Shown here: piece by piece, positions 53,159-60,818 of the stretch
Layout: the number at the start of each line of letters is the position of its first letter
Numbering within the stretch: the first letter of the stretch is position 1
Source of the DNA: Aminiphilus circumscriptus DSM 16581
GTDB taxonomy: Bacteria > Synergistota > Synergistia > Synergistales > Aminiphilaceae
Assembly: GCF_000526375.1 (NCBI RefSeq)
Contig: NZ_JAFY01000002.1
Coordinates: forward strand, 1,240,001 to 1,304,000
Reading direction: 5' to 3'
DNA length: 64,000 nucleotides
Notes under the pieces: generated by a model
Told to the model about the DNA's origin: nothing
The model's input: the letters and a program-made list of their open reading frames with translations, nothing else
Database searches by the model: none
Made by a program: the position numbers and the translations under genes

Positions 53159-54732
53159 GCGAGGCGGGGCGTGTCCTCGCCTTTCTGGATATGGGAACGA
53201 ACTCGATCCGCCTTCTTCTGGTACGGATCAATCCCAATCGTTCCTACACGCTGCTTCTGCAGCAGCGGGAAGTTATCCGTCTTGGAGAAGGCGCCTTTCA
53301 GGAGGAGCAGCTCCAGGATGCCGCCATGGAGAGGGCAATCCTCGCCGCACGGGGATTTGCGGAGATGGCCCGCTCCTACGGTGCGGAGGAACTGGTGGCG
53401 GTGGCCACGGCGGCGACGAGGGACGCGGCGAACCGCGAGGAATTTCTGGAGCGCCTCGCGAAGGAGGCCGGTGTGGACATGCGGATCATCTCCGGACGGG
53501 AGGAGGCCCGGCTCATCTACCTGGGGGTGGTGAGCGGCCTTGTTCTCGAATCCCGGAAGGCCGTTTTCATCGACATCGGCGGAGGCAGCACCGAGGTGAC
53601 CGTGGGAGACCAGTTCGAACACTACTATCTGGACACCCTCAAACTGGGGGCCATCCGCCTATCCGGGATCTTTCTCCGCCCCGACGAGACCGGCCCCATC
53701 TCGGAGGACCGCTACGCGCTTATCCGGCAGTACGTGTCGGGCGCGGTGGTGCGCACGGTACAGCGGGTGCGGCACCTGGAGCCCGAGATCGCCGTGGGCA
53801 GCTCCGGGACCATAATGAACCTCGCGGAGATCACGCTCAGAAGGACGAGGAAGCGCCGTCTCGAGCGGAACGACACGGTGCGCCTCGACGAACTTCAGGA
53901 GACCATCCGCATTCTCCGGGAACTTTCTCTGGAGCAGCGTCGCAACGTGCCGGGAATCAATCCCGAGCGGGCGGACATCATCGTCCCCGGTGCGGCGGTT
54001 CTGGAGACGCTCCTGGAGGAAATGGGAGTGACGGAACTGATGGTGAGCGACCGGGGGCTGCGGGAAGGGCTTCTCATGGATTACCTCGACCGGATCGGTC
54101 TCTTTCAGGGCATGTCCGTCCGGGAGCGGAGCGTCTTTCAGCTCTCCCGTTCGTGCGGTTTCGACGAGATTCACGCCCGGGAAGTGGCCCGCCTTGCCCT
54201 GGAACTCTTCGACAGTGGAGCTGAATCGGGATTGCACCGCCTGGGCCGACGGGATCGGGAGCTGCTCTACTATGCGGCGCTTCTCCACGATGTGGGCATG
54301 TTCATCGCCTTCTCCAACCACCAGGAGCACAGCTACTACATCATCCGCAACGCGGAACTCCTCGGGTTCGACCAGAAGGAGATCGGTATCATGGCCGCGG
54401 TGGCCCTGCACCACCGGAAAAAAAGCCCTCGAAAGGACCATCCCGGCCTGACGGCTCTGGACAAGGACGAAAAGCGCCTCGTGCGGGTTCTGGGGATGTT
54501 CCTCCGGCTTGCGGAGGCCCTTGACCGGAGCCACTCCGAGGCGGTGGAACGGGTCGGTTTCGGAAAAATCACGAAGAAGGAGGCCCGGCTGGACATCTTT
54601 CGTGCCAGGGAGTGTCAGCTCGAATACTGGGGTGTGCTGGAGCTGTGCGAGGGGTTTGAACGCGTCTTCGGACGTGCGCTCCAGGTCAACCTTCAGGAGG
54701 GGAATTCTCTGTCGGCGGTCTCCGGAGAGTAG
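53113..54732 (+). CDS. ppx: Exopolyphosphatase (Ppx/GppA family) with C-terminal HD domain
   Basis: 539 aa as drawn. The two-lobed ASKHA core shows LDMGTNSIRLLLV, FIDIGGGSTEV and VGSSGTIMNLAE; the C-terminal domain (about 335-500) has the HD motif LLHDVGM. It cleaves phosphate from polyphosphate or pppGpp. The start is uncertain: ATG 53113 overlaps the previous gene by 46 bp, GTG 53140 and TTG 53155 are alternatives, the last in a TTGA overlap like its neighbours. The final 170 bp belong to a 189-bp sequence duplicated by the downstream IS, which leaves the gene whole. Confidence 0.92.
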   Translation: MFQSGDRNHVGPAPLSEAGRVLAFLDMGTNSIRLLLVRINPNRSYTLLLQQREVIRLGEGAFQEEQLQDAAMERAILAARGFAEMARSYGAEELVAVATAATRDAANREEFLERLAKEAGVDMRIISGREEARLIYLGVVSGLVLESRKAVFIDIGGGSTEVTVGDQFEHYYLDTLKLGAIRLSGIFLRPDETGPISEDRYALIRQYVSGAVVRTVQRVRHLEPEIAVGSSGTIMNLAEITLRRTRKRRLERNDTVRLDELQETIRILRELSLEQRRNVPGINPERADIIVPGAAVLETLLEEMGVTELMVSDRGLREGLLMDYLDRIGLFQGMSVRERSVFQLSRSCGFDEIHAREVARLALELFDSGAESGLHRLGRRDRELLYYAALLHDVGMFIAFSNHQEHSYYIIRNAELLGFDQKEIGIMAAVALHHRKKSPRKDHPGLTALDKDEKRLVRVLGMFLRLAEALDRSHSEAVERVGFGKITKKEARLDIFRARECQLEYWGVLELCEGFERVFGRALQVNLQEGNSLSAVSGE

Positions 54733-54751
54733 CCGGGCACGGCGTTGCCCG
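54563..54751 (+). repeat. 189-bp direct repeat, left copy (target duplication)
   Basis: Identical to 56904-57092. Holds the ppx 3' end and 19 bp beyond its stop. The two copies flank the IS1634-family element exactly at its inverted ends. Confidence 0.92.
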
Positions 54752-54873
54752 CCCGACTTCGCCATTTTTCCCGAGAAAACAAGGATTTTTGAAAAAAGGG
54801 ATGCAGTGTTCATGGGGGTTCAGAAGATCGGGAAGCCGGAAATCAAAATGTAGTGCCTAGCATATTTGCCCTA

Positions 54874-54902
54874 TTGACATATTGTCTTTCTCCGGATATA
54901 CT
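54874..54902 (+). promoter_or_regulatory. Consensus promoter of the IS transposase
   Basis: TTGACA (54874-54879), 17-bp spacer, TATACT (54897-54902). The ATG at 54909 falls at the expected transcription start, so the mRNA should be leaderless; no ribosome site precedes the ATG. Confidence 0.75.
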
Positions 54903-54908
54903 TCTTTT

Positions 54909-56708
54909 ATGTATATCCGGGTGAAATCCTCAAAGCTCAGTCCGCGAAAATCAGTCCAGATCGTCAAATCCGTTCGCACCGGGAAACGGGTCTCCCAGGT
55001 CATTCTCCAGCACGTGGGAATAGCCCACGACGAGAAGCAGCTCTCCGAGCTCCGGGAACTGGGGCGGAAGCTCATTCTGGAGATGGAGGAGAGAGAGCAG
55101 CCCTCTCTTCCGGGGTTCTCCCTCCTCGAGAACGAAGAGGCGTGGGAGCGGCCGGTCGGGGACGGGGAGCGGGTCAGCCTCCGGGGGATGAAGAACCTGG
55201 AACAGGTGACGGAAGGGCCTGGGGAAGTCGTGGAGAGCCTGTTCTCCTCCCTGGGCTTCGAGGCGATCTTCGGGGTATCCAGCCGTGGGAAGGGGAACAC
55301 GGAAGTCCTGAAGAAATGCCTCGCCTGCGCCCTCGCCAATCCTTCGAGCAAGCGGGGGATGTCCCGTTGGCTGGAGGACGAGGGCGGGACGGACATGTCG
55401 CTGAACAGGATCTACCGAATGATGGACGCCCTGGCGAAGAAGACGGACCGGGTGAGGGAGATCGTGGCGCGGGAGACCGCGTCCCTCTTCGAGACGAAGG
55501 CGTCGCTGCTGCTCTTCGATGTGACCACCCTCTATTTCGAAAGCTTTGAGGCGGATGCCCTGAGGGTGTCGGGGTACAGCAAGGACAACAGGATACAGGA
55601 GACCCAGGTGGTGCTCGCCCTGGCGGTGACGCCGGAAGGATTTCCCCTCTGGTACGACCTTTTCCCGGGAAACACCTTTGAAGGGCATACTCTTGTGCCT
55701 GTGCTCAGGAGATGCATGGAGACCTTCTCCCCCCGGCAGGCGGTGGTGGTGGCGGACCGGGCCATGTTCACGGAAGAGAACCTGCACGAAGTGGAGAAGG
55801 CGGGATGCTCCTTCGTCGTGGGAGCGAAACTCCGGGGTCTCAGCCGGACCATGAGGGAGAAAATCCTGGACGCCGGGAACTACTCCCCCCTGCCCGGAGG
55901 TTCGCCTGTCTTCCCGGAGGGTGAGAGAGAAACGTGCAGCCCTTCCCGTTGGTACTCCGTCCCCCTCGAAAACGGGAGAAATTTGCTCGTCACCTGGAGT
56001 GAACAACGAGCCCGGAAGGACGCCTCCGACCGGGAACGGCTTCTGGCCCGACTGCGGAAAAAACTGCAGGGGAAGAAGGCTCTTCCGGGAAAAAGCCTTG
56101 TCACCAACCGGGGGACGAACAAATACCTCTCCCTTGAAAATGCAAACGGACAGGACCGCTACATCCTGGACGAAGAGAAGATCCTCCGGGACAGCCGGTG
56201 GGACGGCCTTCACGGAGTCATCACCGACCTGCCCGTGGAAAGTGCCGCGGAAGCGCAGGACATCCTCGCCCATTACGGGAGCCTGTGGCGCATCGAAGAA
56301 TCCTTCCGGGTGAACAAGCACGACCTCTCCATCCGCCCTGTCTATCACTGGGTACCCCGCAGGATCGAGGCCCACATAGCCCTCACCTACCTCGCCTTCG
56401 CCCTCCTCCGGCATCTCCAGCACCGAGTGGCGGTCCGGCAGAACGCGGTGATGAGCGCCCGGGCCATCCGGACCGCCCTGCTGGATGTCCAGTCCACCCT
56501 CATGAAGGACGAAGAGACGGGGAAACTCTACCGGTTCCCGAAGGCCATGAGCGAGAGCGCCCGGAAGATCTACCGTTCCCTGGGCCTCGTCCGGGGACTG
56601 GGGAACACGGAGATCCTGTCGGTGAGGAAATACAGGAACCGGAAAGGGATCCGGAGCGCCGGGACGGACGGAGACGGAACAGCGGGGGAAGAGACGGGCA
56701 GGAACTGA
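54909..56708 (+). CDS. IS1634-family DDE transposase
   Basis: 599 aa. The start MYIRVKSSKLSPRKSVQIVKS is typical of the family's N-terminal domain. The IS4-type catalytic core runs from about 190 to 520: LLFDVTTLYFES (first Asp), VVVADRAMFTEENL (second Asp) and a Y-x2-R-x-x-I-E-E-S-F-R stretch (SLWRIEESFRVNK) with the Glu. The fold is complete with no frameshift, so the enzyme should be active. ATG 54909 is preferred over an upstream one because it matches family N-termini and the promoter position. Confidence 0.93.
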   Translation: MYIRVKSSKLSPRKSVQIVKSVRTGKRVSQVILQHVGIAHDEKQLSELRELGRKLILEMEEREQPSLPGFSLLENEEAWERPVGDGERVSLRGMKNLEQVTEGPGEVVESLFSSLGFEAIFGVSSRGKGNTEVLKKCLACALANPSSKRGMSRWLEDEGGTDMSLNRIYRMMDALAKKTDRVREIVARETASLFETKASLLLFDVTTLYFESFEADALRVSGYSKDNRIQETQVVLALAVTPEGFPLWYDLFPGNTFEGHTLVPVLRRCMETFSPRQAVVVADRAMFTEENLHEVEKAGCSFVVGAKLRGLSRTMREKILDAGNYSPLPGGSPVFPEGERETCSPSRWYSVPLENGRNLLVTWSEQRARKDASDRERLLARLRKKLQGKKALPGKSLVTNRGTNKYLSLENANGQDRYILDEEKILRDSRWDGLHGVITDLPVESAAEAQDILAHYGSLWRIEESFRVNKHDLSIRPVYHWVPRRIEAHIALTYLAFALLRHLQHRVAVRQNAVMSARAIRTALLDVQSTLMKDEETGKLYRFPKAMSESARKIYRSLGLVRGLGNTEILSVRKYRNRKGIRSAGTDGDGTAGEETGRN

Positions 56709-56796
56709 ACGAGCCGGGAGCAGATCTCCTGTTTCCCTTTCGAAATACCTTTCGGAGCCCCGAGACACGGTGAGACCGAAAAATCCGCCTCAAACG

Positions 56797-56834
56797 ACAG
56801 CCCCTCTTTTCACAGAATTGAAAAGAGGGGCTGT
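56797..56834 (+). terminator. Hairpin behind the transposase gene
   Basis: A perfect 16-bp stem (ACAGCCCCTCTTTTCA with its complement) and a 6-nt loop, 88 bp after the stop. No strong T-tail. It may end transcription or guard the right end from outside transcripts. Confidence 0.7.
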
Positions 56835-56903
56835 GTAGTGCCCACCCAAGATGCACTTTCCGGTGTTTGCAAGGCTTCCCGTTTCAAACCCGGCGAAGTC
56901 GGG

Positions 56904-57092
56904 GAAAAATCACGAAGAAGGAGGCCCGGCTGGACATCTTTCGTGCCAGGGAGTGTCAGCTCGAATACTGGGGTGTGCTGGAGCTGTGCGAGGGGTTTGA
57001 ACGCGTCTTCGGACGTGCGCTCCAGGTCAACCTTCAGGAGGGGAATTCTCTGTCGGCGGTCTCCGGAGAGTAGCCGGGCACGGCGTTGCCCG
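56904..57092 (+). pseudogene. 189-bp direct repeat, right copy (ppx 3' fragment)
   Basis: Exact copy of 54563-54751. It carries the last 56 codons of ppx and the native sequence behind it, and leads into the native terminator at 57129. The fragment is not expected to be functional. Confidence 0.92.
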
Positions 57093-57128
57093 ACGCGCTC
57101 CGGAAAAGGCTCGAAAGGCTCTTTCGCG

Positions 57129-57165
57129 GGCGAACCGTCCCGAAAAAAGGCGGTTCGCCTCTTTT
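57129..57165 (+). terminator. Original terminator of the polyphosphate operon
   Basis: GGCGAACCG (57129-57137) pairs with CGGTTCGCC (57151-57159), then TCTTTTT. The IS now separates it from the intact ppx gene. Confidence 0.88.
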
Positions 57166-57484
57166 TGTACGTTCCTGCGGCATTTTTCCCGAATCAAGAC
57201 CGGAACGACACCTATGTATGCTGACCTTGACTGCAGGAACGCTCGTTTGTGCGAAAGGCGGCGTTCTTTGGAGAAATCGCCTCGGCTCCGGCGTTCGACG
57301 AGGAACGCAGAGAGACGGCGAGCAAGCTCCATCTCGGAGTTCCTGGTTCGAAAACAACGCGTCCGACGTCACTTTCCGCGGAAGAGGAGTATCGCTCCCT
57401 GCCGAAGAGAGGAAACGAAACCTTTCTTCCGGAATAGGGTGCTGAGAGCGCGCCAATCCGCGCGCGAAGCCTTTCCGGTTCTTT
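57166..57484. other. 319-bp gap without a supported gene
   Basis: A 62-codon plus-strand frame (57249-57437) has no recognised family or good ribosome site. No terminator is obvious for the aminotransferase gene that ends at 57485. Confidence 0.4.
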
Positions 57485-58315
57485 TCACTCCAGCCAGCGC
57501 TCCACGTTCTGGAGGAACAGGCGGTGGAGATGGCGTGCCACCGGGCCGGGACGGCCGTTTCCCACGAGAGTGTTGCCGATCCGAACGACGGGCATGACCT
57601 CCTTCATGGAGGAGGCGAGAAAACATTCCTGGGCGAGGCGCAGCTCCTCGAGCCTTGGGGTGCGCTCCTCCACGGAAAATCCCGCTTCTCTGGCGAGGGT
57701 AAGCACCACTTGGCGGGTGATGGAGGAAAGAACCCGGGAGAGCGGTGCCGTGACGAGAACACCCTCTATGGCGAGGAAGACGCTGCTCGATGCAGCTTCG
57801 GTGATCTCTCCGTCCGGGCAGTAGAGGGCCTCGAAGAATTCTGCCCTCCCTCCCTTGGCCACGGAGGGAGCGAGGTAGTCGATGGTCTTCACCGAGGGGT
57901 GCGGACGGGGCTGGGGGAGCGGAAGAAGCGTCACGCCCTCCTGGTAGCAGCGGTCGTCGAAGCGGCGAACCGGCTCGAAAAGGACAAAAAGCCGCGGCGA
58001 GGGGAAGGTGCCGTTCCGGTTTTCGTCTCCTCCGGTCAGATAGGGGCGCACGAGGACTTCTCCGTCGCCGTCCATGCGGGAGATGCCCTCCCGGATGATC
58101 CGGCGCAGCTCGTCCATACCCAGGGGGGGCGCCATGTGCACCTGTTCCGCCGAGGCGAAAAAGCGTTCCAGGTGAGGAGTGAGGGCGAAGGGGCGTCTGC
58201 CGTAGGTGCGCAGGGAGTCGAAGACGCCGATGCCCCGCTGGATGGCCAGATCCGTCACGGGGAGGCACGCCTCCCGGAGGGGCACGTAGCTTCCGTTCAG
58301 ATAGCAGATGGACAT
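57485..58315 (-). CDS. Class IV aminotransferase (branched-chain / D-amino-acid type)
   Basis: 276-aa PLP enzyme of fold type IV. YLNGSYVPLREACLPVTDLA and RGIGVFDSLRTY mark the N-terminal domain. The Schiff-base lysine is in VKTIDYL (about residue 145), and the following ITEAASSSVFL carries the usual Glu. Branched-chain aminotransferase, D-amino-acid transaminase and aminodeoxychorismate lyase share this fold, and I cannot separate them. The ATG at 58315 follows GAGGTGA; longer frames upstream are spurious. Confidence 0.87.
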   Translation of the reverse strand: MSICYLNGSYVPLREACLPVTDLAIQRGIGVFDSLRTYGRRPFALTPHLERFFASAEQVHMAPPLGMDELRRIIREGISRMDGDGEVLVRPYLTGGDENRNGTFPSPRLFVLFEPVRRFDDRCYQEGVTLLPLPQPRPHPSVKTIDYLAPSVAKGGRAEFFEALYCPDGEITEAASSSVFLAIEGVLVTAPLSRVLSSITRQVVLTLAREAGFSVEERTPRLEELRLAQECFLASSMKEVMPVVRIGNTLVGNGRPGPVARHLHRLFLQNVERWLE

Positions 58316-58442
58316 GGAGATCACCTCGGAAAGAAATTGGTTCGTCTCCGTCACGTGTGTGGAGCCGGCCTGATTCGCCCCGTTCCCGAAGGGACGGGAG
58401 AGTCGCGCCGATGGTTTCCGAAGGGGCGGAGTTTCCTGAGGG

Positions 58443-58451
58443 AGTATAGCA
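58443..58451 (-). promoter_or_regulatory. Extended -10 promoter of the aminotransferase
   Basis: On the minus strand TGCTATACT lies about 130 bp before the ATG at 58315. No clear -35. Confidence 0.4.
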
Positions 58452-58789
58452 GGAACGACGCCAAAGGGGCAGTGTTGCTTCGTGAAAACGTCGCCCGTGG
58501 TCTTCCGGTCACGGCCGCGAGGTTGGAAAAGGCGAAGGGTTTTCACCTGCTGCTGTGCTTCGCGGATGCTTTTTCCGTCCTTTTGGCGGGTTTTTCCGTC
58601 GGGTGGTCGCGGAGAGAGAAAAAAGAGAAAAACAAGACGGACAATGGAAGTCCGTGTAAAATTCTGAAAGAAAACGTTTTCCCGGGAAACGTAAAGAGCG
58701 AGTTTTGCGAGGGCATTTCGCCGTATCCCTGGTGTGAAATGCCGAAGGAAAGGAACAAGGAACGTGGAGAACGGGGAGGTTGTGTCACG
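58452..58789. other. Divergent intergenic region
   Basis: No supported gene. It should hold the promoter of the DUF6305-to-GGT cluster. A TAAAAT near 58656 is a possible -10, without a matching -35. Confidence 0.4.
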
Positions 58790-59347
58790 ATGAGAACGAA
58801 GAGGTTCGCGCTGCGTTTCGTCGCTGCGGCGGCAATGGTGCTCCTTCTCGCGGGGGCGGCCTGGTGTGCCGACGTGGCTCTCACGTCGGTGGGGCAGAGT
58901 CCCGATGCGACCATGGTGAAGGTGGTCCTGAAGAAGCTCAAGGTGGAGAACGACCACGACAATCTGTTCACGCCGGAGAAGCTCGCCGGACAGAAAGTGC
59001 TCCTCGCCGTGGTCGGGGGCAGTTCAAAGGGACTCGGTGCCGCCGGAATCGACAAGGACCAGGAGAAGGCCCGGGCCGTGAGCCTGATCGAGGCGGCGAA
59101 GGAAAAAGGAATGAAGGTGCTCGTGCTCCACGTGGGTGGCGCGGGGCGGCGGGGCCAGCTCACGGACATGTTCATCGAGGCGGTGGTTCCCCTTGCGGAT
59201 GCCCTGATCGTCGTCAAGGGAGGCAACGATGACGGTCTCTTCGGGCGTCTCATCGAGGGGAAGAATGTTCCCTTCACGGAAGTTCCCACCGTGCGGGATA
59301 CCGAGGGACCTCTCGGGGAATTCCTCAAACAGTGGGGCGTCCTGTAG
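58790..59347 (+). CDS. Exported DUF6305-like protein
   Basis: 185 aa with a signal peptide (about residues 1-24, ending GAAWCA). The mature part has Rossmann-like alternation: KVLLAVVGGSSKGLGAAGI, KGMKVLVLHVGGAGRRG and ADALIVVKGGNDDG. It resembles the DUF6305 family, often found next to DctM-type permeases. Its likely role is binding solute for the transporter encoded next, replacing a classical DctP protein (inference). GGGGAGGT precedes the ATG. Confidence 0.7.
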   Translation: MRTKRFALRFVAAAAMVLLLAGAAWCADVALTSVGQSPDATMVKVVLKKLKVENDHDNLFTPEKLAGQKVLLAVVGGSSKGLGAAGIDKDQEKARAVSLIEAAKEKGMKVLVLHVGGAGRRGQLTDMFIEAVVPLADALIVVKGGNDDGLFGRLIEGKNVPFTEVPTVRDTEGPLGEFLKQWGVL

Positions 59348-59359
59348 GTCGCGGCAATC

Positions 59360-60649
59360 ATGGACTGGTTCTGGCCTGAAGGGTTTTACACCCTGGTCAT
59401 GGTGGGGGTGTTCGTCCTCGGGGCCTTTGCCCTGAAACTGCCCATCGCCGTGGCCATGTCCCTGGCGGCGGTCTCGGGAGCTGTCGCGGCCGGGGAGGGC
59501 ATTCCCCTCCGGCATCTCGTGGAGGGCACCTTCGGATATCTGGACACGATCCTCATCATCGCCTCGGCGATGATCTTCATGAAGACCGTGGAGCGCATCG
59601 GCCTTCTCGAGGCCGTGGCGGCCCGGATGATCCGCCGGTTCCGCTCCTTTCCGCTCCTGCTCTCCCTGGGCATTCTCCTGCTCATCATGGTGCCGGGGAT
59701 GATCACTGGTTCCTCCACGGCGGCGGTGCTCACCACGGGTGCCCTCGTCGCGCCGGTGCTCATTCGGCTGGGTGTGCCGGTGCTCAAGACCGCCGCGGCT
59801 ATCGCCATGGGCGCCATCTACGGCATGATCGCCCCGCCCATCAACCTTCCCGCCATGATCATCGGCGGCGGCATCGACATGCCCTACGTGGGCTTCGCCC
59901 TGCCGCTTCTGCTCTGCACGCTTCCCCTGGCGGCGGTGACGGCCCTTCTTCTCGTCTATCCCGACCTGCGGCGCTTCAAGGGGGACGAGGCGGCGCTGGA
60001 GGAACAGCTCCGGGAGATGGAGCGCACGCCTCTCACGCCGCGCCTCTTTCTGCCCATCCTCGTCCTCGTGGTTCTTTTGGGAGGCGAGACATTCCTGCCC
60101 GGAGTCTGGCCTCCCCTCGGCATGCCGCTGGATTTCCTGCTCGCCGCTCTGTCGGCGTTCCTCACGGGACGGCGCTGGAATCTCCTGGAGACAGCCACCT
60201 CCGCCGTTGAGGACACCCTCCCCGTGATGGGCATCCTCATGGGCGTGGGCATGTTCATTCAGGTCATGACGCTCATCGGTGTCCGGGGATTCGTGGTGGT
60301 CTCCGCGCTGGCGCTTCCCGCGTGGCTTCTCTACGTGGGTATCGCCACGTCGCTGCCGCTCTTCGGGGCCGTCTCCGCCTTCGGCGCCGCTTCGGTGCTC
60401 GGAGTGCCTTTCGTGCTCGCGCTGCTCGGCAAGAACGAGATCATTGTGGCTTCGGCCCTGTCCCTCATCGCCGGCCTGGGGGATCTGATGCCTCCCACGG
60501 CGCTCGCGGGCATCTTCGCCGCCCAGGTCGTGGGGGAGGAAAACTACTTCCGGGTCCTGAAGCATTGCGTGATTCCCGCCGTCCTCACCGCGGCCTGGGG
60601 GATCGCGATCATTCTTGGCGCGTCCTTTGTGGCGGGCGTTCTCTATTAG
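59360..60649 (+). CDS. DctM-like TRAP transporter large permease
   Basis: 429 aa with about 12 membrane helices. The pattern FALKLPIAVAMSLAAVSGA, MVPGMITGSSTAAVLTTGAL and GAIYGMIAPPINLPAMIIGG matches the DctM/ion-transporter superfamily. TRAP systems import carboxylates with sodium. It starts 12 bp after DUF6305 and ends 12 bp before a 47-aa membrane gene. No DctP and no normal DctQ are present. GABA/short-chain fatty acid-type DctM relatives are also possible. Confidence 0.85.
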   Translation: MDWFWPEGFYTLVMVGVFVLGAFALKLPIAVAMSLAAVSGAVAAGEGIPLRHLVEGTFGYLDTILIIASAMIFMKTVERIGLLEAVAARMIRRFRSFPLLLSLGILLLIMVPGMITGSSTAAVLTTGALVAPVLIRLGVPVLKTAAAIAMGAIYGMIAPPINLPAMIIGGGIDMPYVGFALPLLLCTLPLAAVTALLLVYPDLRRFKGDEAALEEQLREMERTPLTPRLFLPILVLVVLLGGETFLPGVWPPLGMPLDFLLAALSAFLTGRRWNLLETATSAVEDTLPVMGILMGVGMFIQVMTLIGVRGFVVVSALALPAWLLYVGIATSLPLFGAVSAFGAASVLGVPFVLALLGKNEIIVASALSLIAGLGDLMPPTALAGIFAAQVVGEENYFRVLKHCVIPAVLTAAWGIAIILGASFVAGVLY

Positions 60650-60661
60650 GGAGGGTGGGAC

Positions 60662-60805
60662 ATGACTACGGTCTATCGCGGCATTGTCGCTCTGGTCCTC
60701 TTCCTCGTGCTTCGCTGCATGTTTCGGGAGAAGGACTTCTGGAAGCAGGTCACGGGGGCGCTCGTCCTGATCCCTTTGGTGCTGCGCCTGCTTTTGCTCA
60801 AGTAG
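60662..60805 (+). CDS. 47-aa membrane protein between permease and hydrolase
   Basis: 47 aa with two short hydrophobic segments (VYRGIVALVLFLVLRCM and VTGALVLIPLVLRLLLL) separated by charges. GGGAGGGTGGG precedes the ATG. It begins 12 bp after the DctM-like gene and ends 13 bp before the aspartoacylase-like gene, so it is translated with them. It might act as a minimal accessory subunit in place of DctQ, which usually has four helices (inference). Confidence 0.72.
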   Translation: MTTVYRGIVALVLFLVLRCMFREKDFWKQVTGALVLIPLVLRLLLLK

Positions 60806-60818
60806 GGGAGGCGATCCG

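Larger units (their letters stand above)
54752..56903 (+). mobile_element. IS1634-family insertion sequence
   Basis: 2152 bp. The termini are CCCGACTTCGCC (54752-54763) and its exact complement (56892-56903), extended by weaker matches. One transposase gene lies inside, with a consensus promoter and a 3' hairpin. The flanking 189-bp perfect direct repeat is typical of the family, which makes unusually long and variable target duplications (known for IS1634 of Mycoplasma mycoides). Perfect repeats and an intact transposase point to a recent insertion. Confidence 0.9.

Noticed and set aside
57340-57362. tRNA-like T-arm (GGTTCGAAAAC)
   Set aside because: No acceptor, D or anticodon arms can be drawn around it.
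57249-57437. 62-codon frame as a gene
   Set aside because: No ribosome site, no family and no neighbouring support.
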